Below, piece after piece: positions 47,031-55,050 of a stretch of DNA of 64,000 nt. A model generated the notes under the pieces. That model made no database searches, had not been told where the DNA came from, and saw only the letters and a program-made list of their open reading frames with translations. The position numbers were made by a program, and so were the translations under genes. The stretch's first letter is position 1, and every line of letters starts with the position of its first letter. The stretch is from the NCBI GenBank assembly GCA_030432755.1, contig JAUILZ010000009.1, forward strand, positions 1 to 64,000, read 5' to 3'. This stretch comes from Gammaproteobacteria bacterium. GTDB lineage: Bacteria; Pseudomonadota; Gammaproteobacteria; Arenicellales; Poriferihabitantaceae.

Positions 47031-48611
47031 ATGCCCCCCATGAACGCCGTCCTCCTCCTCGTCGCCCTGCTCGCGGGGCTCGCCTGCCGCCGCCTGGGCT
47101 ATCCGCCGCTCGTTGGTTTCCTCGTCGCGGGCTTCGTCGCCAACGAGATCGGCATCGGTGATATTGAACTGATCCGTACGCTGTCGGATCTCGGCATCAC
47201 CCTGCTGCTTTTCACCATCGGTCTCAAGCTGAACCTGCGCGAACTGGCCGAGGTCCAGGTCTGGGGCAGCGCCACCGCGCACATGGTGATCGCCGTGGTG
47301 CTCACCGTGCCGGTGATACTGGTCGCGGGCTACCTGTTTCCGGAGCTCGTTCTCGACAGCATGGCCGCCGCCTGGGCGCTGGCCTTTGCGCTGTCGTTCT
47401 CGAGCACGGTGTTCGCGGTGAAGATTTTCGAGGAACGCGGCGAGAACGCCTCGCTCCACGCCGCCATCGCCATCGGCATCCTGATCGTGCAGGACATCTT
47501 CGCGGTGAGCTTCCTCGTATTCACCGCGGACTACCCACCGAGTATCTGGGCGTTGGCGCTGCTCGCTCTTCCCCTGGCACGACCGCTGCTCGACGCGATA
47601 CTGAAACGCGCCGGTCACGGCGAACTGCTGGTCCTGTTCGGCGTGGTCATTGCCATCGGCGCGTACGAGCTGTTCGAACTTGTGCACCTGAAGGGCGGCC
47701 TCGGCGCTCTGATCCTCGGCATTCTCGTGGGCCAATCGGAAAAATCCGGTGAACTGTACAAGAGCCTGGTATCGCTCAAGGATCTCTTCCTCATCGGCTT
47801 CTTCCTCCAGATCGGATTTTTTGGTCTACCCTCCCCGGAGATGTTCCTCGTCGCGCTAGCGCTTTGCGTGTTGATCTTTCTCCGCCCACTGATCTACTAC
47901 GGGCTGCTGACCGCGTTCGGTCTGCGCGCGCGCACCGCGTTCGTCACCGGTATCGCGCTGTTCAACTACTCCGAGTTCGGTCTCATCGTCGGCGCCATCG
48001 CGGTAAGCACCGGCACGCTGTCGCCGGAATGGCTCACGACGCTGGCGGTGGCCATGGCGCTGTCGTTCTTCATCTCCACAGTGTTCAACGCGCGGGTGCA
48101 TGATCTTTACAGCCGGCTGTCGAAATACCTGCACCGCCTCGAACGTACGGAACGTCTCGAGCGCGAACGCCCCGTCAGCCTGGGTAATGCGGAGATCGTC
48201 GTGCTCGGCATGGGTCGCGTCGGACAGGGCGCCTATGCAACACTGGTGGCGGAGTTCGGCGATGTCGTCGTCGGCGTGGAGGAAAATCTCGACAAGGCGA
48301 AACAGCTCACCGAGGACGGCTATCGCTGCGTTCCCGGCGACGCCAGTGACTACGACTTCTGGATGGACGCCGCACTGGCGAAACGACGGATGCTGCTGGT
48401 GAGCCTGTCCAATCACCGAGAGAACCTCGTCGTCGTCAATATGGCGAAGCGCTTCGATTTCCAGGGAACCCTCGCGGTGATCTCGCGCTACCCGGACCAG
48501 AAGGCGGAACTGGAAGCGCTCGGCTGCGTCACCTTCAACCTGTACGCCGAGGCCGGGCACGGTTTCGCCGAGCATGTCCTGAGACAGTTGCAACCGAGCC
48601 CCGGGCTGTAG
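47031..48611 (+). CDS. Monovalent cation:proton antiporter, CPA2 (KefB/YbaL type) with TrkA-N domain
   Basis: A 526-residue membrane protein. The first ~370 residues hold about eleven to twelve helices of a Na/H-exchanger-type domain, with the ion-binding segment AIAIGILIVQDIFAVSF (Asp in QD) and FNYSEFGLIVGAI. A C-terminal Rossmann-like TrkA-N domain begins at EIVVLGMGRVGQGAY (about residue 385) and binds NAD(H) or similar. This is the KefB/KefC/YbaL layout for regulated potassium or proton antiport. Whether it responds to glutathione adducts is not evident. Start at 47031 or 47040 (both in frame). Confidence 0.9.
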   Translation: MPPMNAVLLLVALLAGLACRRLGYPPLVGFLVAGFVANEIGIGDIELIRTLSDLGITLLLFTIGLKLNLRELAEVQVWGSATAHMVIAVVLTVPVILVAGYLFPELVLDSMAAAWALAFALSFSSTVFAVKIFEERGENASLHAAIAIGILIVQDIFAVSFLVFTADYPPSIWALALLALPLARPLLDAILKRAGHGELLVLFGVVIAIGAYELFELVHLKGGLGALILGILVGQSEKSGELYKSLVSLKDLFLIGFFLQIGFFGLPSPEMFLVALALCVLIFLRPLIYYGLLTAFGLRARTAFVTGIALFNYSEFGLIVGAIAVSTGTLSPEWLTTLAVAMALSFFISTVFNARVHDLYSRLSKYLHRLERTERLERERPVSLGNAEIVVLGMGRVGQGAYATLVAEFGDVVVGVEENLDKAKQLTEDGYRCVPGDASDYDFWMDAALAKRRMLLVSLSNHRENLVVVNMAKRFDFQGTLAVISRYPDQKAELEALGCVTFNLYAEAGHGFAEHVLRQLQPSPGL

Positions 48612-48860
48612 CGCACCTCGAGTTTCCCCCCGACCGGCTGTGGCCCGGTCTCCGGCGCCACCGGGAGATGGAATTGCCTTGAACCGATCCCTCCGTCAAC
48701 ACGACAAGAATGGCGTGGACGGACAGGGTTTCGACACGTCCCGACAGGCCGCGGAAGTGACCAATATCTATACTGCCGGCCGCTCGAGCGGACCCGCTGC
48801 CATTGGACGATGGCGCTGCCCGGTTCGCCTTCACGGACAAATCAATCCAGGAAGTTCAGC

Positions 48861-49247
48861 ATGCAACCGGAACTCGCATACGTCAGCAAGGAACCCCGCG
48901 CAACGCGGGCATACCAGCACCAGGTCGACCTCGCACGGACCTGCCTGGCCATCGAACTAGGCGCCCTGCTGAGCCCTCCGGAAATCCTGCTCTATCTTGC
49001 CCGCTGGAGCCGCGCCGTGCGCCGGCTGCAGGAAGAATACCCGGTGGAACTGCCCGCCTTCACCATGCAGTTGCTGCGTGTGACCGGCAGGATCAACCGC
49101 GCCTGCAGGCTGTCCGCGCCCGCCCGCCGCGTGACCCGCCGGGCCATCCACGACGGCATACTTTGCACCGTGACCCCCGCCACTGGGACCGCCAGGCCAA
49201 TCGGCCGCTGGGCGGACAAACTGAGACAACAGATCGGCTTCGACTGA
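48861..49247 (+). CDS. Hypothetical cytoplasmic protein
   Basis: A 128-residue Arg/Ala-rich, probably helical protein (LARTCLAIELGALLSPPEILLY, LPAFTMQLLRVTGRINRACRL, in separate stretches). No signal peptide or known motif is seen. A start at 48861 has AGGAAG upstream; an ATG at 48810 would extend it by 17 residues. The frame lies between the antiporter and the convergent arsenite exporter, in DNA with no other good frame. I regard it as probably real but cannot name it. Confidence 0.55.
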   Translation: MQPELAYVSKEPRATRAYQHQVDLARTCLAIELGALLSPPEILLYLARWSRAVRRLQEEYPVELPAFTMQLLRVTGRINRACRLSAPARRVTRRAIHDGILCTVTPATGTARPIGRWADKLRQQIGFD

Positions 49248-49285
49248 CCGCGTTTCTCCCGCTTCCGCTCCGAACGATGCTTCCG

Positions 49286-50302
49286 TCAGGCCGGGAACCA
49301 GCTTCGCGTCCTGTTGGCGAAGGCAACGAGCGAGAGCATGACGGGCACTTCCACCAGGACGCCCACGACGGTGGCCAGTGCAGCACCGGAATTCAAACCG
49401 AACAGGGAAATTGCGACGGCGACCGCCAGTTCAAAAAAGTTCGAGGTGCCGATCATGCAGGCGGGCGCCGCGATATTGTGGGGGAGCTTGAGCGCGACGG
49501 CAGCACCGTAGGCGATGGCGAAGATGCCATAGGTCTGCACCAGCAGAGGGATGGCGATCAACACGATGGCAAGTGGCTGGCCGATGATCTTTTCGGCCTG
49601 GAAGCCGAACAGCAGGATCACCGTGGCGAGCAGTCCAACGATGGACCAGGGCTTGAGCCGGGCCGTGAAGGCATCCGTCGAGTGCCCCCCGCCGGATTCC
49701 AGCACGCGGCGCGTGATATACCCTGCCACCAGCGGCAGCAGGACGTAGAGAACGACAGACAGCAGTAGCGTTTCCCATGGCACCGCAATATCGCTGACCC
49801 CCAGCAGGAACGCGGCGATCGGAGCGAAAGCGAATATCATGATGATATCGTTGACGGAAACCTGGACCAGGGTGTAGTTCGGATCCCCCTTCGTGAGCTG
49901 GCTCCACACGAACACCATCGCGGTACAGGGCGCCACACCCAGCAGGATCATCCCGGCGATGTACTCGTTTGCTGTCTGAGGGTCCACCATGTCCGCGAAC
50001 ACCACGCGGAAAAACAACCAGCCAAGCGCGGCCATGGTGAAGGGCTTGATCAGCCAGTTTACGGCCAGGGTGAGCGCCAGGCCCCGGGGTTTGTCTCCCA
50101 CGTCCCTGATCGCCGTGAAATCCACCTGCACCATCATCGGGTAGATCATGACCCAGATGAGCACCGCCACGACGAGGTTGACGTGGGCGTATTCCAGTGA
50201 AGCCACCCATTGGAAAAGCCCCGGGACGAGATAACCTGCCGTCACGCCCGCCAGGATGCAAAGCCCGACCCAGAGCGTGAGATAGCGCTCGAATATACCC
50301 AT
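49286..50302 (-). CDS. Arsenite efflux permease, ACR3 family
   Basis: A 338-residue inner-membrane exporter with about ten helices, of the ACR3 (bile/arsenite/riboflavin transporter) family. The conserved cysteine region [15 protein letters not shown] is present, and [19 protein letters not shown] and [17 protein letters not shown] are typical. It expels As(III) from the cell. It is the last gene of arsR-arsI-acr3, 57 bp after arsI, and is controlled by the ArsR operator at 51131. Confidence 0.93.
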   Translation of the reverse strand: MGIFERYLTLWVGLCILAGVTAGYLVPGLFQWVASLEYAHVNLVVAVLIWVMIYPMMVQVDFTAIRDVGDKPRGLALTLAVNWLIKPFTMAALGWLFFRVVFADMVDPQTANEYIAGMILLGVAPCTAMVFVWSQLTKGDPNYTLVQVSVNDIIMIFAFAPIAAFLLGVSDIAVPWETLLLSVVLYVLLPLVAGYITRRVLESGGGHSTDAFTARLKPWSIVGLLATVILLFGFQAEKIIGQPLAIVLIAIPLLVQTYGIFAIAYGAAVALKLPHNIAAPACMIGTSNFFELAVAVAISLFGLNSGAALATVVGVLVEVPVMLSLVAFANRTRSWFPA

Positions 50303-50359
50303 CAGTTTCGGTCCAGCATGGAGTCTTGCCCAGGTTCGGCAACAGCCGCCATCGGGGAA

Positions 50360-50764
50360 TCAGAGCGCATCCAGCGCCGCCTTCTGGGTCTCGCCGTAGT
50401 CCTCGAGATCGTGGCGATGAGTGACGAACACCTCCCATTTCTCGTCCGCCACGCCCTTCACCCAGGCCTTCTCCATGCGCGCGTAACAGCAGTCCAGCGC
50501 CTCGACGTCGAGGAACGGCTGACCGCTTTTGCGGGCACGCTCGGCCAGTTGCTCGAGTTCCTCGCCGGAACCGGCCTGGATGCCGAGATGATCCACCCCG
50601 GCTTCGCCGTCGCTCTGTTCCACGGAGAAATTCACCGCGGGATCGGCCACATCCCACTTGGCATAGCCCGGGCGGGTCACGTCCGGTTGCTGGTCAAAGA
50701 GGGCGCTGTAGAACGCGGTGGCGGCGTCGAAGTCGCGCACCGCAAGGGAAAGATGCAGTTTCAT
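50360..50764 (-). CDS. arsI: ArsI/CadI-type VOC-family C-As lyase or cadmium-induced protein
   Basis: A 134-residue vicinal-oxygen-chelate protein. The adjacent cysteines C92-C93 in ALDCCYARMEKAWV are the hallmark of ArsI, the Fe(II)-dependent C-As lyase that removes the methyl group from methylarsonous acid. His59 (GVDHLGI) and Glu111 are probable metal ligands. The ATG at 50764 has a near-perfect GGAGG ribosome site. It sits between arsR (33 bp before) and acr3, so a role in organoarsenical or As(III) detoxification is well supported. CadI is the other name for the same family. Confidence 0.85.
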   Translation of the reverse strand: MKLHLSLAVRDFDAATAFYSALFDQQPDVTRPGYAKWDVADPAVNFSVEQSDGEAGVDHLGIQAGSGEELEQLAERARKSGQPFLDVEALDCCYARMEKAWVKGVADEKWEVFVTHRHDLEDYGETQKAALDAL

Positions 50765-50796
50765 GGAGACCTCCTGGGTATCGGTTGATCGGGGGT

Positions 50797-51114
50797 TCAG
50801 GTCAGGCAGCCGGTGCCGCCCGTCTCGACATCGGCGCAGCATTCCTCCAGCAGGAACGCGGCCAGTGCCTGGATATGTTCAAAGTCTGCGCGGCTGATCA
50901 CCACCCGGCCGCGCTTCTCCTGGAGAATCAGCCCGCCATCGGAGAGCGAGCGCAGGTGATGCGCCAGGGTGGAGGCTGGCATGCCCAGGCGGGACTGGAT
51001 CTCCCCCACCGCGAGCCCTGCCGGGCCGGCACGCACCAGCACGCGCAGAACCTCCAGCCGGGCACCGGATCCCGCGGCGGCAAATCCATCGGCAGCCTGT
51101 TCTGCGCTGAGCAT
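50797..51114 (-). CDS. arsR: ArsR-family transcriptional repressor
   Basis: A 105-residue winged-helix repressor. The recognition region reads MPASTLAHHLRSLSDGGLI (about residues 45-63). The usual ELCVCDL metal motif in helix 3 is absent; instead there is a C-terminal CCADVETGGTGC, the Cys arrangement of ArsR types with a C-terminal As(III) site. As(III) binding would release the repressor from the inverted repeat 17 bp upstream. It heads the arsR-arsI-acr3 operon. Confidence 0.88.
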   Translation of the reverse strand: MLSAEQAADGFAAAGSGARLEVLRVLVRAGPAGLAVGEIQSRLGMPASTLAHHLRSLSDGGLILQEKRGRVVISRADFEHIQALAAFLLEECCADVETGGTGCLT

Positions 51115-51130
51115 TGTTGACGATAAAAGT

Positions 51131-51154
51131 AACTATATATCTAGTTTTATAGTT
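51131..51154. promoter_or_regulatory. ArsR operator
   Basis: AACTATA-N10-TATAGTT is a perfect 7-bp-arm inverted repeat in an AT-rich patch, 17 bp before arsR. It overlaps the -10 region, so a bound repressor would block transcription. Confidence 0.75.
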
Positions 51155-51171
51155 TTTAGTGGAATTGTCAA
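51144..51171 (-). promoter_or_regulatory. Promoter of the ars operon
   Basis: On the minus strand a perfect -35 TTGACA (51171-51166) is followed 16 bp later by TAAAAC (51149-51144), a sigma-70-type promoter that the ArsR operator overlaps. Confidence 0.6.
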
Positions 51172-51238
51172 GGACCCGAGCAGTGCGCCGAGGGCACGTC
51201 CTAGCCTGGAGCTTCGCGTGGTCGTCGCGGAACGAAGC

Positions 51239-52174
51239 TCAGTAGCCCGCCCCGCGGTCCACCTCGTGCAGCAGCGGCTCGCCCGCCGCGAGGCGCAGGT
51301 AGTTCTCCGCCACGTCGTCCAGGCCCTCGTCCAGGTGCCAGCCCGAGACGTGGGGCGTCACCGTCACCGCGGGGTGGCGCCAGAGGGGGTGATCGGCAGG
51401 CAGGGGTTCCTCCGTGAATACGTCCAGTACCGCCCCGGAAAGGTGCCCCGCATCCAATGCGGCAACGAGATCCTCCGTGATCACCAGGTCGCCGCGGCCG
51501 GCGTTCAGCAGCACGGCTCCCTGCTTCATCCGCGAGAGCCTGGTGTAGTCGAACAGGCCCCTGGTCAGGGGCGTGGATGGCAGCACGCTGGCGACGAAGT
51601 CGGCCTCGCCCAGCACACCGTCCAGGGCCCCGTCACCGTGGCGGCAATCCACCCCGGGCAGGTCCTTCGGCGAGCGGCTCCAGCCCAGCACACGGAAGCC
51701 CTGGCGGGAAAAGGATTCCGCCACCCGCGATCCGATATGACCCAGGCCCAGCACGGCGACCACGGTGTTCCTGGCCTGGCGCGGGGGAAACTGGCGCCAT
51801 TCGCCACGCGTCGCCTGCTCCCGATAGATGGCCACGTGCTGGAGGTGGCCGAGCACGTGGGCAAGGCAGTACTCCGCGATCTCCATCGCCGGAGCATCCG
51901 GCTTCAGCCGGCAGACCCGCACGTGGGATGGCAGGTCGGGGTCGTGAACGATGGCGTCGACCCCGGCGCCGAGTTTCTGCACCAGTGCCAGGTTGGGGAG
52001 CGACGCGGCCACGCCGGGAAACAGTTGCACGGCGGCCAGCATGGTGATTTCACCCGCGTGTTCGCCGGGATCACCGCAGTAGATCGGCACCCCGGGAAGT
52101 CGCGGCGCGAGACGTTCGCGCAGCGTCTCTTCGCGCAGCCAGTCCGGCGCGCGAATGTCGATCAGCAGCGCCAA
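51239..52174 (-). CDS. D-2-hydroxyacid dehydrogenase (GhrA-like)
   Basis: A 311-residue NAD(P)-dependent dehydrogenase of the D-isomer-specific 2-hydroxyacid family. The cofactor motif is VLGLGHIGSRVAESF (about residue 143), and the catalytic Arg (NAGRGDL), Glu (FTEEPLP) and His (TPHVSGW) are in order. It most resembles glyoxylate/hydroxypyruvate reductases. Its start is one base after the stop of the ureidoglycolate-lyase-like gene, so they are co-transcribed. Glyoxylate made by ureidoglycolate cleavage would be a fitting substrate (inference). Confidence 0.88.
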   Translation of the reverse strand: MALLIDIRAPDWLREETLRERLAPRLPGVPIYCGDPGEHAGEITMLAAVQLFPGVAASLPNLALVQKLGAGVDAIVHDPDLPSHVRVCRLKPDAPAMEIAEYCLAHVLGHLQHVAIYREQATRGEWRQFPPRQARNTVVAVLGLGHIGSRVAESFSRQGFRVLGWSRSPKDLPGVDCRHGDGALDGVLGEADFVASVLPSTPLTRGLFDYTRLSRMKQGAVLLNAGRGDLVITEDLVAALDAGHLSGAVLDVFTEEPLPADHPLWRHPAVTVTPHVSGWHLDEGLDDVAENYLRLAAGEPLLHEVDRGAGY

Positions 52175-52175
52175 G

Positions 52176-52844
52176 TCATTTTCCCGGGGCGGTACGCCGG
52201 AGCGGAACGGAGAGATAGACGCCGAATTCCTCGCCGAGATCGCAGCTCACGCGGGCATGGACCCGGCCCTGGCGATCGGTGAAGTCCTGCCGGTCTTCCA
52301 CGGGGAAGATGCCCTCGTGCCACACGCCCGGGTTGATGTAGAGGCCGCGGGAGCCGTCGCACCAGAACGCGATCACCTGCTCCGGTCGGAGGTCGTCGCC
52401 GGGGAGCGCCACGGGTACCACGAACGGTTGATTGTCGCGCGGGAAAAAGAGTTGACCGCCATCCGGGTGATAGTTGAGATGCCACAGGATGACCTGGGTC
52501 CGCGGTACCGTCTCCGTTTCCTCCGAGGCTGCCGCCGGGTCGGGGTTCGACCAGCCGAGGATGTAGTGGCCGTTCACCGCGCCATTGCTGCCGTAGAGAA
52601 CATCACCCTTCCACTCGCCGCGGAAGATACCCTCGACCCAGCCGCCTTCATTGCCGCTGTCCTCGTCCACCGGTCGCCAGCCCTGGGCGGGCCCGCGAAC
52701 GATCTCGATCTCGCAGGCGTCCGGGTCGTCCACCAGGCGGCCGAAGGGCTTGACCGCGGTGTCGGTGGCGCGTACGAGGGGGACGGAAACCAGGTCGCGA
52801 CGCGGGCGCTGACTGGGTGGCCGGAGATATTCGGGAGCGTGCAT
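52176..52844 (-). CDS. Ureidoglycolate lyase (AllA)-like cupin-fold protein
   Basis: A 222-residue protein that follows the AllA family: FGRLVDDPDACEIEIVRGPAQGWR near the start, GQLFFPRDNQPFVVPVALPGDD in the middle, QVIAFWCDGSRGLYINPGVWHEGIF carrying the conserved Trp-His, and SCDLGEEFGVYLSVPL at the end. AllA releases urea and glyoxylate from ureidoglycolate. The protein is longer than E. coli AllA (about 160 residues). No other purine-degradation gene is nearby, so the true substrate may differ. It is coupled to the glyoxylate-reductase-like gene. The start MHAPEYLRP at 52844 is chosen over 52904. Confidence 0.6.
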   Translation of the reverse strand: MHAPEYLRPPSQRPRRDLVSVPLVRATDTAVKPFGRLVDDPDACEIEIVRGPAQGWRPVDEDSGNEGGWVEGIFRGEWKGDVLYGSNGAVNGHYILGWSNPDPAAASEETETVPRTQVILWHLNYHPDGGQLFFPRDNQPFVVPVALPGDDLRPEQVIAFWCDGSRGLYINPGVWHEGIFPVEDRQDFTDRQGRVHARVSCDLGEEFGVYLSVPLRRTAPGK

Positions 52845-53010
52845 GCAATGAGGGGGTAATTGCGGGGGGCGCAATTGTATCCCGTTGCCGCGGTGGACGG
52901 CCATGTCGCAGATCGCCGTTGGGTATCACCCGCCACCTCCCTATAATCCCCCTGATCCCCGCGCATCGCGGGCTGAAAATCACCTCGACCCACGACTCAC
53001 GTTTCCCGTC

Positions 53011-53973
53011 ATGACCCGCGTTGGAATGATCGGCCTCGGCAATGTCGGCGCGCGCCTGGCAGGCAACCTGCTGCGTGGCGATGTCGAACTCTCGGTGCGT
53101 GACCTCGATCCGGAGCCCGCGCGCCCCCTGCTCGATCGCGGCGCCAGGTGGGGAGAGAGCCCGGCGCAGATGGCCCGGGACACTGACATCATCATTACCT
53201 GCCTGCCGAGTCCGGCCGTCAGCGCCGCGGTGCTGGAGGCGGAGGACGGTGTTCTCGCGGGCATCGGTCCGGGCAGGATCTGGGCGGAGATGAGCACCAC
53301 CGACCAGGCCGAGGTGCTGCGCCTCGGCGAACGGGTGCGCGCCCTCGGCGCCGAGGCGGTGGACTGCCCGGTGTCCGGCGGCTGCCATCGCGCCGCCAGC
53401 GGCAACATCTCGATCTTCGCGGGCTGCGAACGGCCGGTGTTCGAACGCATGCTGCCGATCCTCGGCCTCATGGGACGGGAGATCCTGCACACCGGCCCCC
53501 TCGGCTCGGCCTCGGTGCTCAAGGTGGTGACCAATTACCTCGCCACCGCCAACCTCGTCAGCCTTTGCGAGGCGCTGGTGACCTGCCGCAAGGCGGACCT
53601 GGACCTCGGCACCGCCTACGAGGCGATCCGCATCTCCTCCGGCAATTCCTTCGTCCACGAGACCGAGAGCCAGCTCATCCTCAACGGCAGCCGCGACATC
53701 CGCTTCACCATGGAACTGGTCTCCAAGGACATCGGCATCTTTCACGAGATCGCGAAACGCGCCGGCCTCGAGCTGGAACTCGCGCCGCTGCTCGTAGAGA
53801 TCTTCCGCGACGGCGAACGCCGCTACGGCCCGGGCGAGCAGTCAGACAACATCATCCGCCGGCTCGAGGAACAGGCAGGCGTGGACGTGCTGGCCCCCGG
53901 GTTTCCGCCCGAGAACACCGATCACGAACCCTGGTCCCCCGGATACGAGGTCAAGCCCGCTTTTCGTTCGTGA
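53011..53973 (+). CDS. 3-hydroxyisobutyrate dehydrogenase family protein
   Basis: A 320-residue beta-hydroxyacid dehydrogenase. The cofactor loop is GLGNVGARLAGNL (residues 8-20), the substrate block DCPVSGG (118-124) and the catalytic Lys171 in ASVLKVVTNYL are all present. Relatives oxidise 3-hydroxyisobutyrate (valine catabolism), tartronate semialdehyde or similar. The start MTRVGMIGLG at 53011 is fixed by the Rossmann fold. The GTG of the AzlC-like gene overlaps its stop by four bases, coupling a branched-chain-type dehydrogenase with a branched-chain amino acid permease. Divergent from the hydroxyacid dehydrogenase operon. Confidence 0.88.
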   Translation: MTRVGMIGLGNVGARLAGNLLRGDVELSVRDLDPEPARPLLDRGARWGESPAQMARDTDIIITCLPSPAVSAAVLEAEDGVLAGIGPGRIWAEMSTTDQAEVLRLGERVRALGAEAVDCPVSGGCHRAASGNISIFAGCERPVFERMLPILGLMGREILHTGPLGSASVLKVVTNYLATANLVSLCEALVTCRKADLDLGTAYEAIRISSGNSFVHETESQLILNGSRDIRFTMELVSKDIGIFHEIAKRAGLELELAPLLVEIFRDGERRYGPGEQSDNIIRRLEEQAGVDVLAPGFPPENTDHEPWSPGYEVKPAFRS

Positions 53974-54680
53974 TCGATACTCCCGGAAAGACCTATCGCC
54001 AGGCCGCGCGCGACGCCCTGGGATTCCCCGCCCTGATGCTGCTCGCCAGCATGACCGGTTTCGGCTCGCTGGCGCGGGAAAGCGGACTCACCCTGGGCAT
54101 GGCGCTCAGCACCACGGCCGGTATCTGGGGACTGCCGGGCCAGGTGGCGCTCGCGGAAATGCATGCCGCGGGGGTTTCCGCCCTGTTCGTGATCCTCGCC
54201 GTCTCCCTCGCCAACGCGCGTTTCTTTCCCATGGCGGTATCCTTCATCCCGCTGATGCGCGGCGGGGTGCGGCGCTATGGCTGGATGTTCGCCCTGGTGC
54301 AGCTTTTGTCGATCAATTCCTGGGCAGCGGGCATCCGCCGCTTCCCGGAGATTGCCGTCCAGATGCGGCCGCGCTACTATGTTGCATTCGCCGGCATCTG
54401 CATGCTCTCGGGCCTCGTCGGCACCGCCATCGGATTCTACGGCGTGGGCGCGATGAGCCGCCCCGCCGCGCTGGGGCTGATCTTCCTCAATCCGCTGTTC
54501 TTCGCCGTGCTGCTCGCCGGCACCCGCGCGGGCCCGGCAATAACCGCACTGCTGGTGGGCATTCCGCTGGGGCCGATCTTCCACTGGCTGTCTCCCGAAT
54601 GGGGCCTCCTCGCCACCGGGCTCATCGGCGGCAGCCTGGCGTTCTGGATTCACCGGCTCCGGGGTCCATGCCATGAGTGA
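53970..54680 (+). CDS. AzlC-family branched-chain amino acid exporter large subunit
   Basis: A 236-residue membrane protein with about five to six helices. GFPALMLLASMTGFGSLARESGLT and the following TTAGIWGLPGQVALAEM are the AzlC/BrnF signature. With AzlD it forms an exporter of branched-chain amino acids or analogues. It starts with a GTG inside the stop of the dehydrogenase gene (GTGA) and overlaps azlD by eight bases, so all three are one transcription unit. Confidence 0.88.
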   Translation: MIDTPGKTYRQAARDALGFPALMLLASMTGFGSLARESGLTLGMALSTTAGIWGLPGQVALAEMHAAGVSALFVILAVSLANARFFPMAVSFIPLMRGGVRRYGWMFALVQLLSINSWAAGIRRFPEIAVQMRPRYYVAFAGICMLSGLVGTAIGFYGVGAMSRPAALGLIFLNPLFFAVLLAGTRAGPAITALLVGIPLGPIFHWLSPEWGLLATGLIGGSLAFWIHRLRGPCHE

Positions 54681-55002
54681 GCACACCCTGCTCTGGCTGG
54701 TGGTGCTGGGCAGCATCGGCGCGACCTATGCGTGGCGCATGCTGGGGGCAATGCTGTCCCGGGATGTAAATCCAGAAAGCGCTTTCTTTCAATGGATTAC
54801 CTGTGTTTCTTACGCCATGTTGGCAGGTCTGATCGCGCGCATGGTGCTCATCCCCGTGGGACCGCTCACCGAGGTCCCCCTGTGGATCCGCCTGACGGGA
54901 ATGGTCGTGGGCCTCGGGGTGTTTTTCCTGCTCGGACGACGGGTACTCGCCGGGGTGAGCGCGGGTCTGCTGGTTTTCATTGCCCTGGTGGCTTATGGCT
55001 GA
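54673..55002 (+). CDS. AzlD-family branched-chain amino acid exporter small subunit
   Basis: A 109-residue protein with about four hydrophobic helices, of the size and pattern of AzlD/BrnE (YAWRMLGAMLSRD, then ITCVSYAMLAGLIARMVL). It pairs with the AzlC-like protein encoded immediately before, with which it overlaps by eight bases. The partner of a two-component exporter is always encoded like this. Confidence 0.85.
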   Translation: MSEHTLLWLVVLGSIGATYAWRMLGAMLSRDVNPESAFFQWITCVSYAMLAGLIARMVLIPVGPLTEVPLWIRLTGMVVGLGVFFLLGRRVLAGVSAGLLVFIALVAYG

Positions 55003-55050
55003 CACCCGGATACCGCGCCGCCGCGTCACCGTAAAAGGAAGAGCTTCCCC

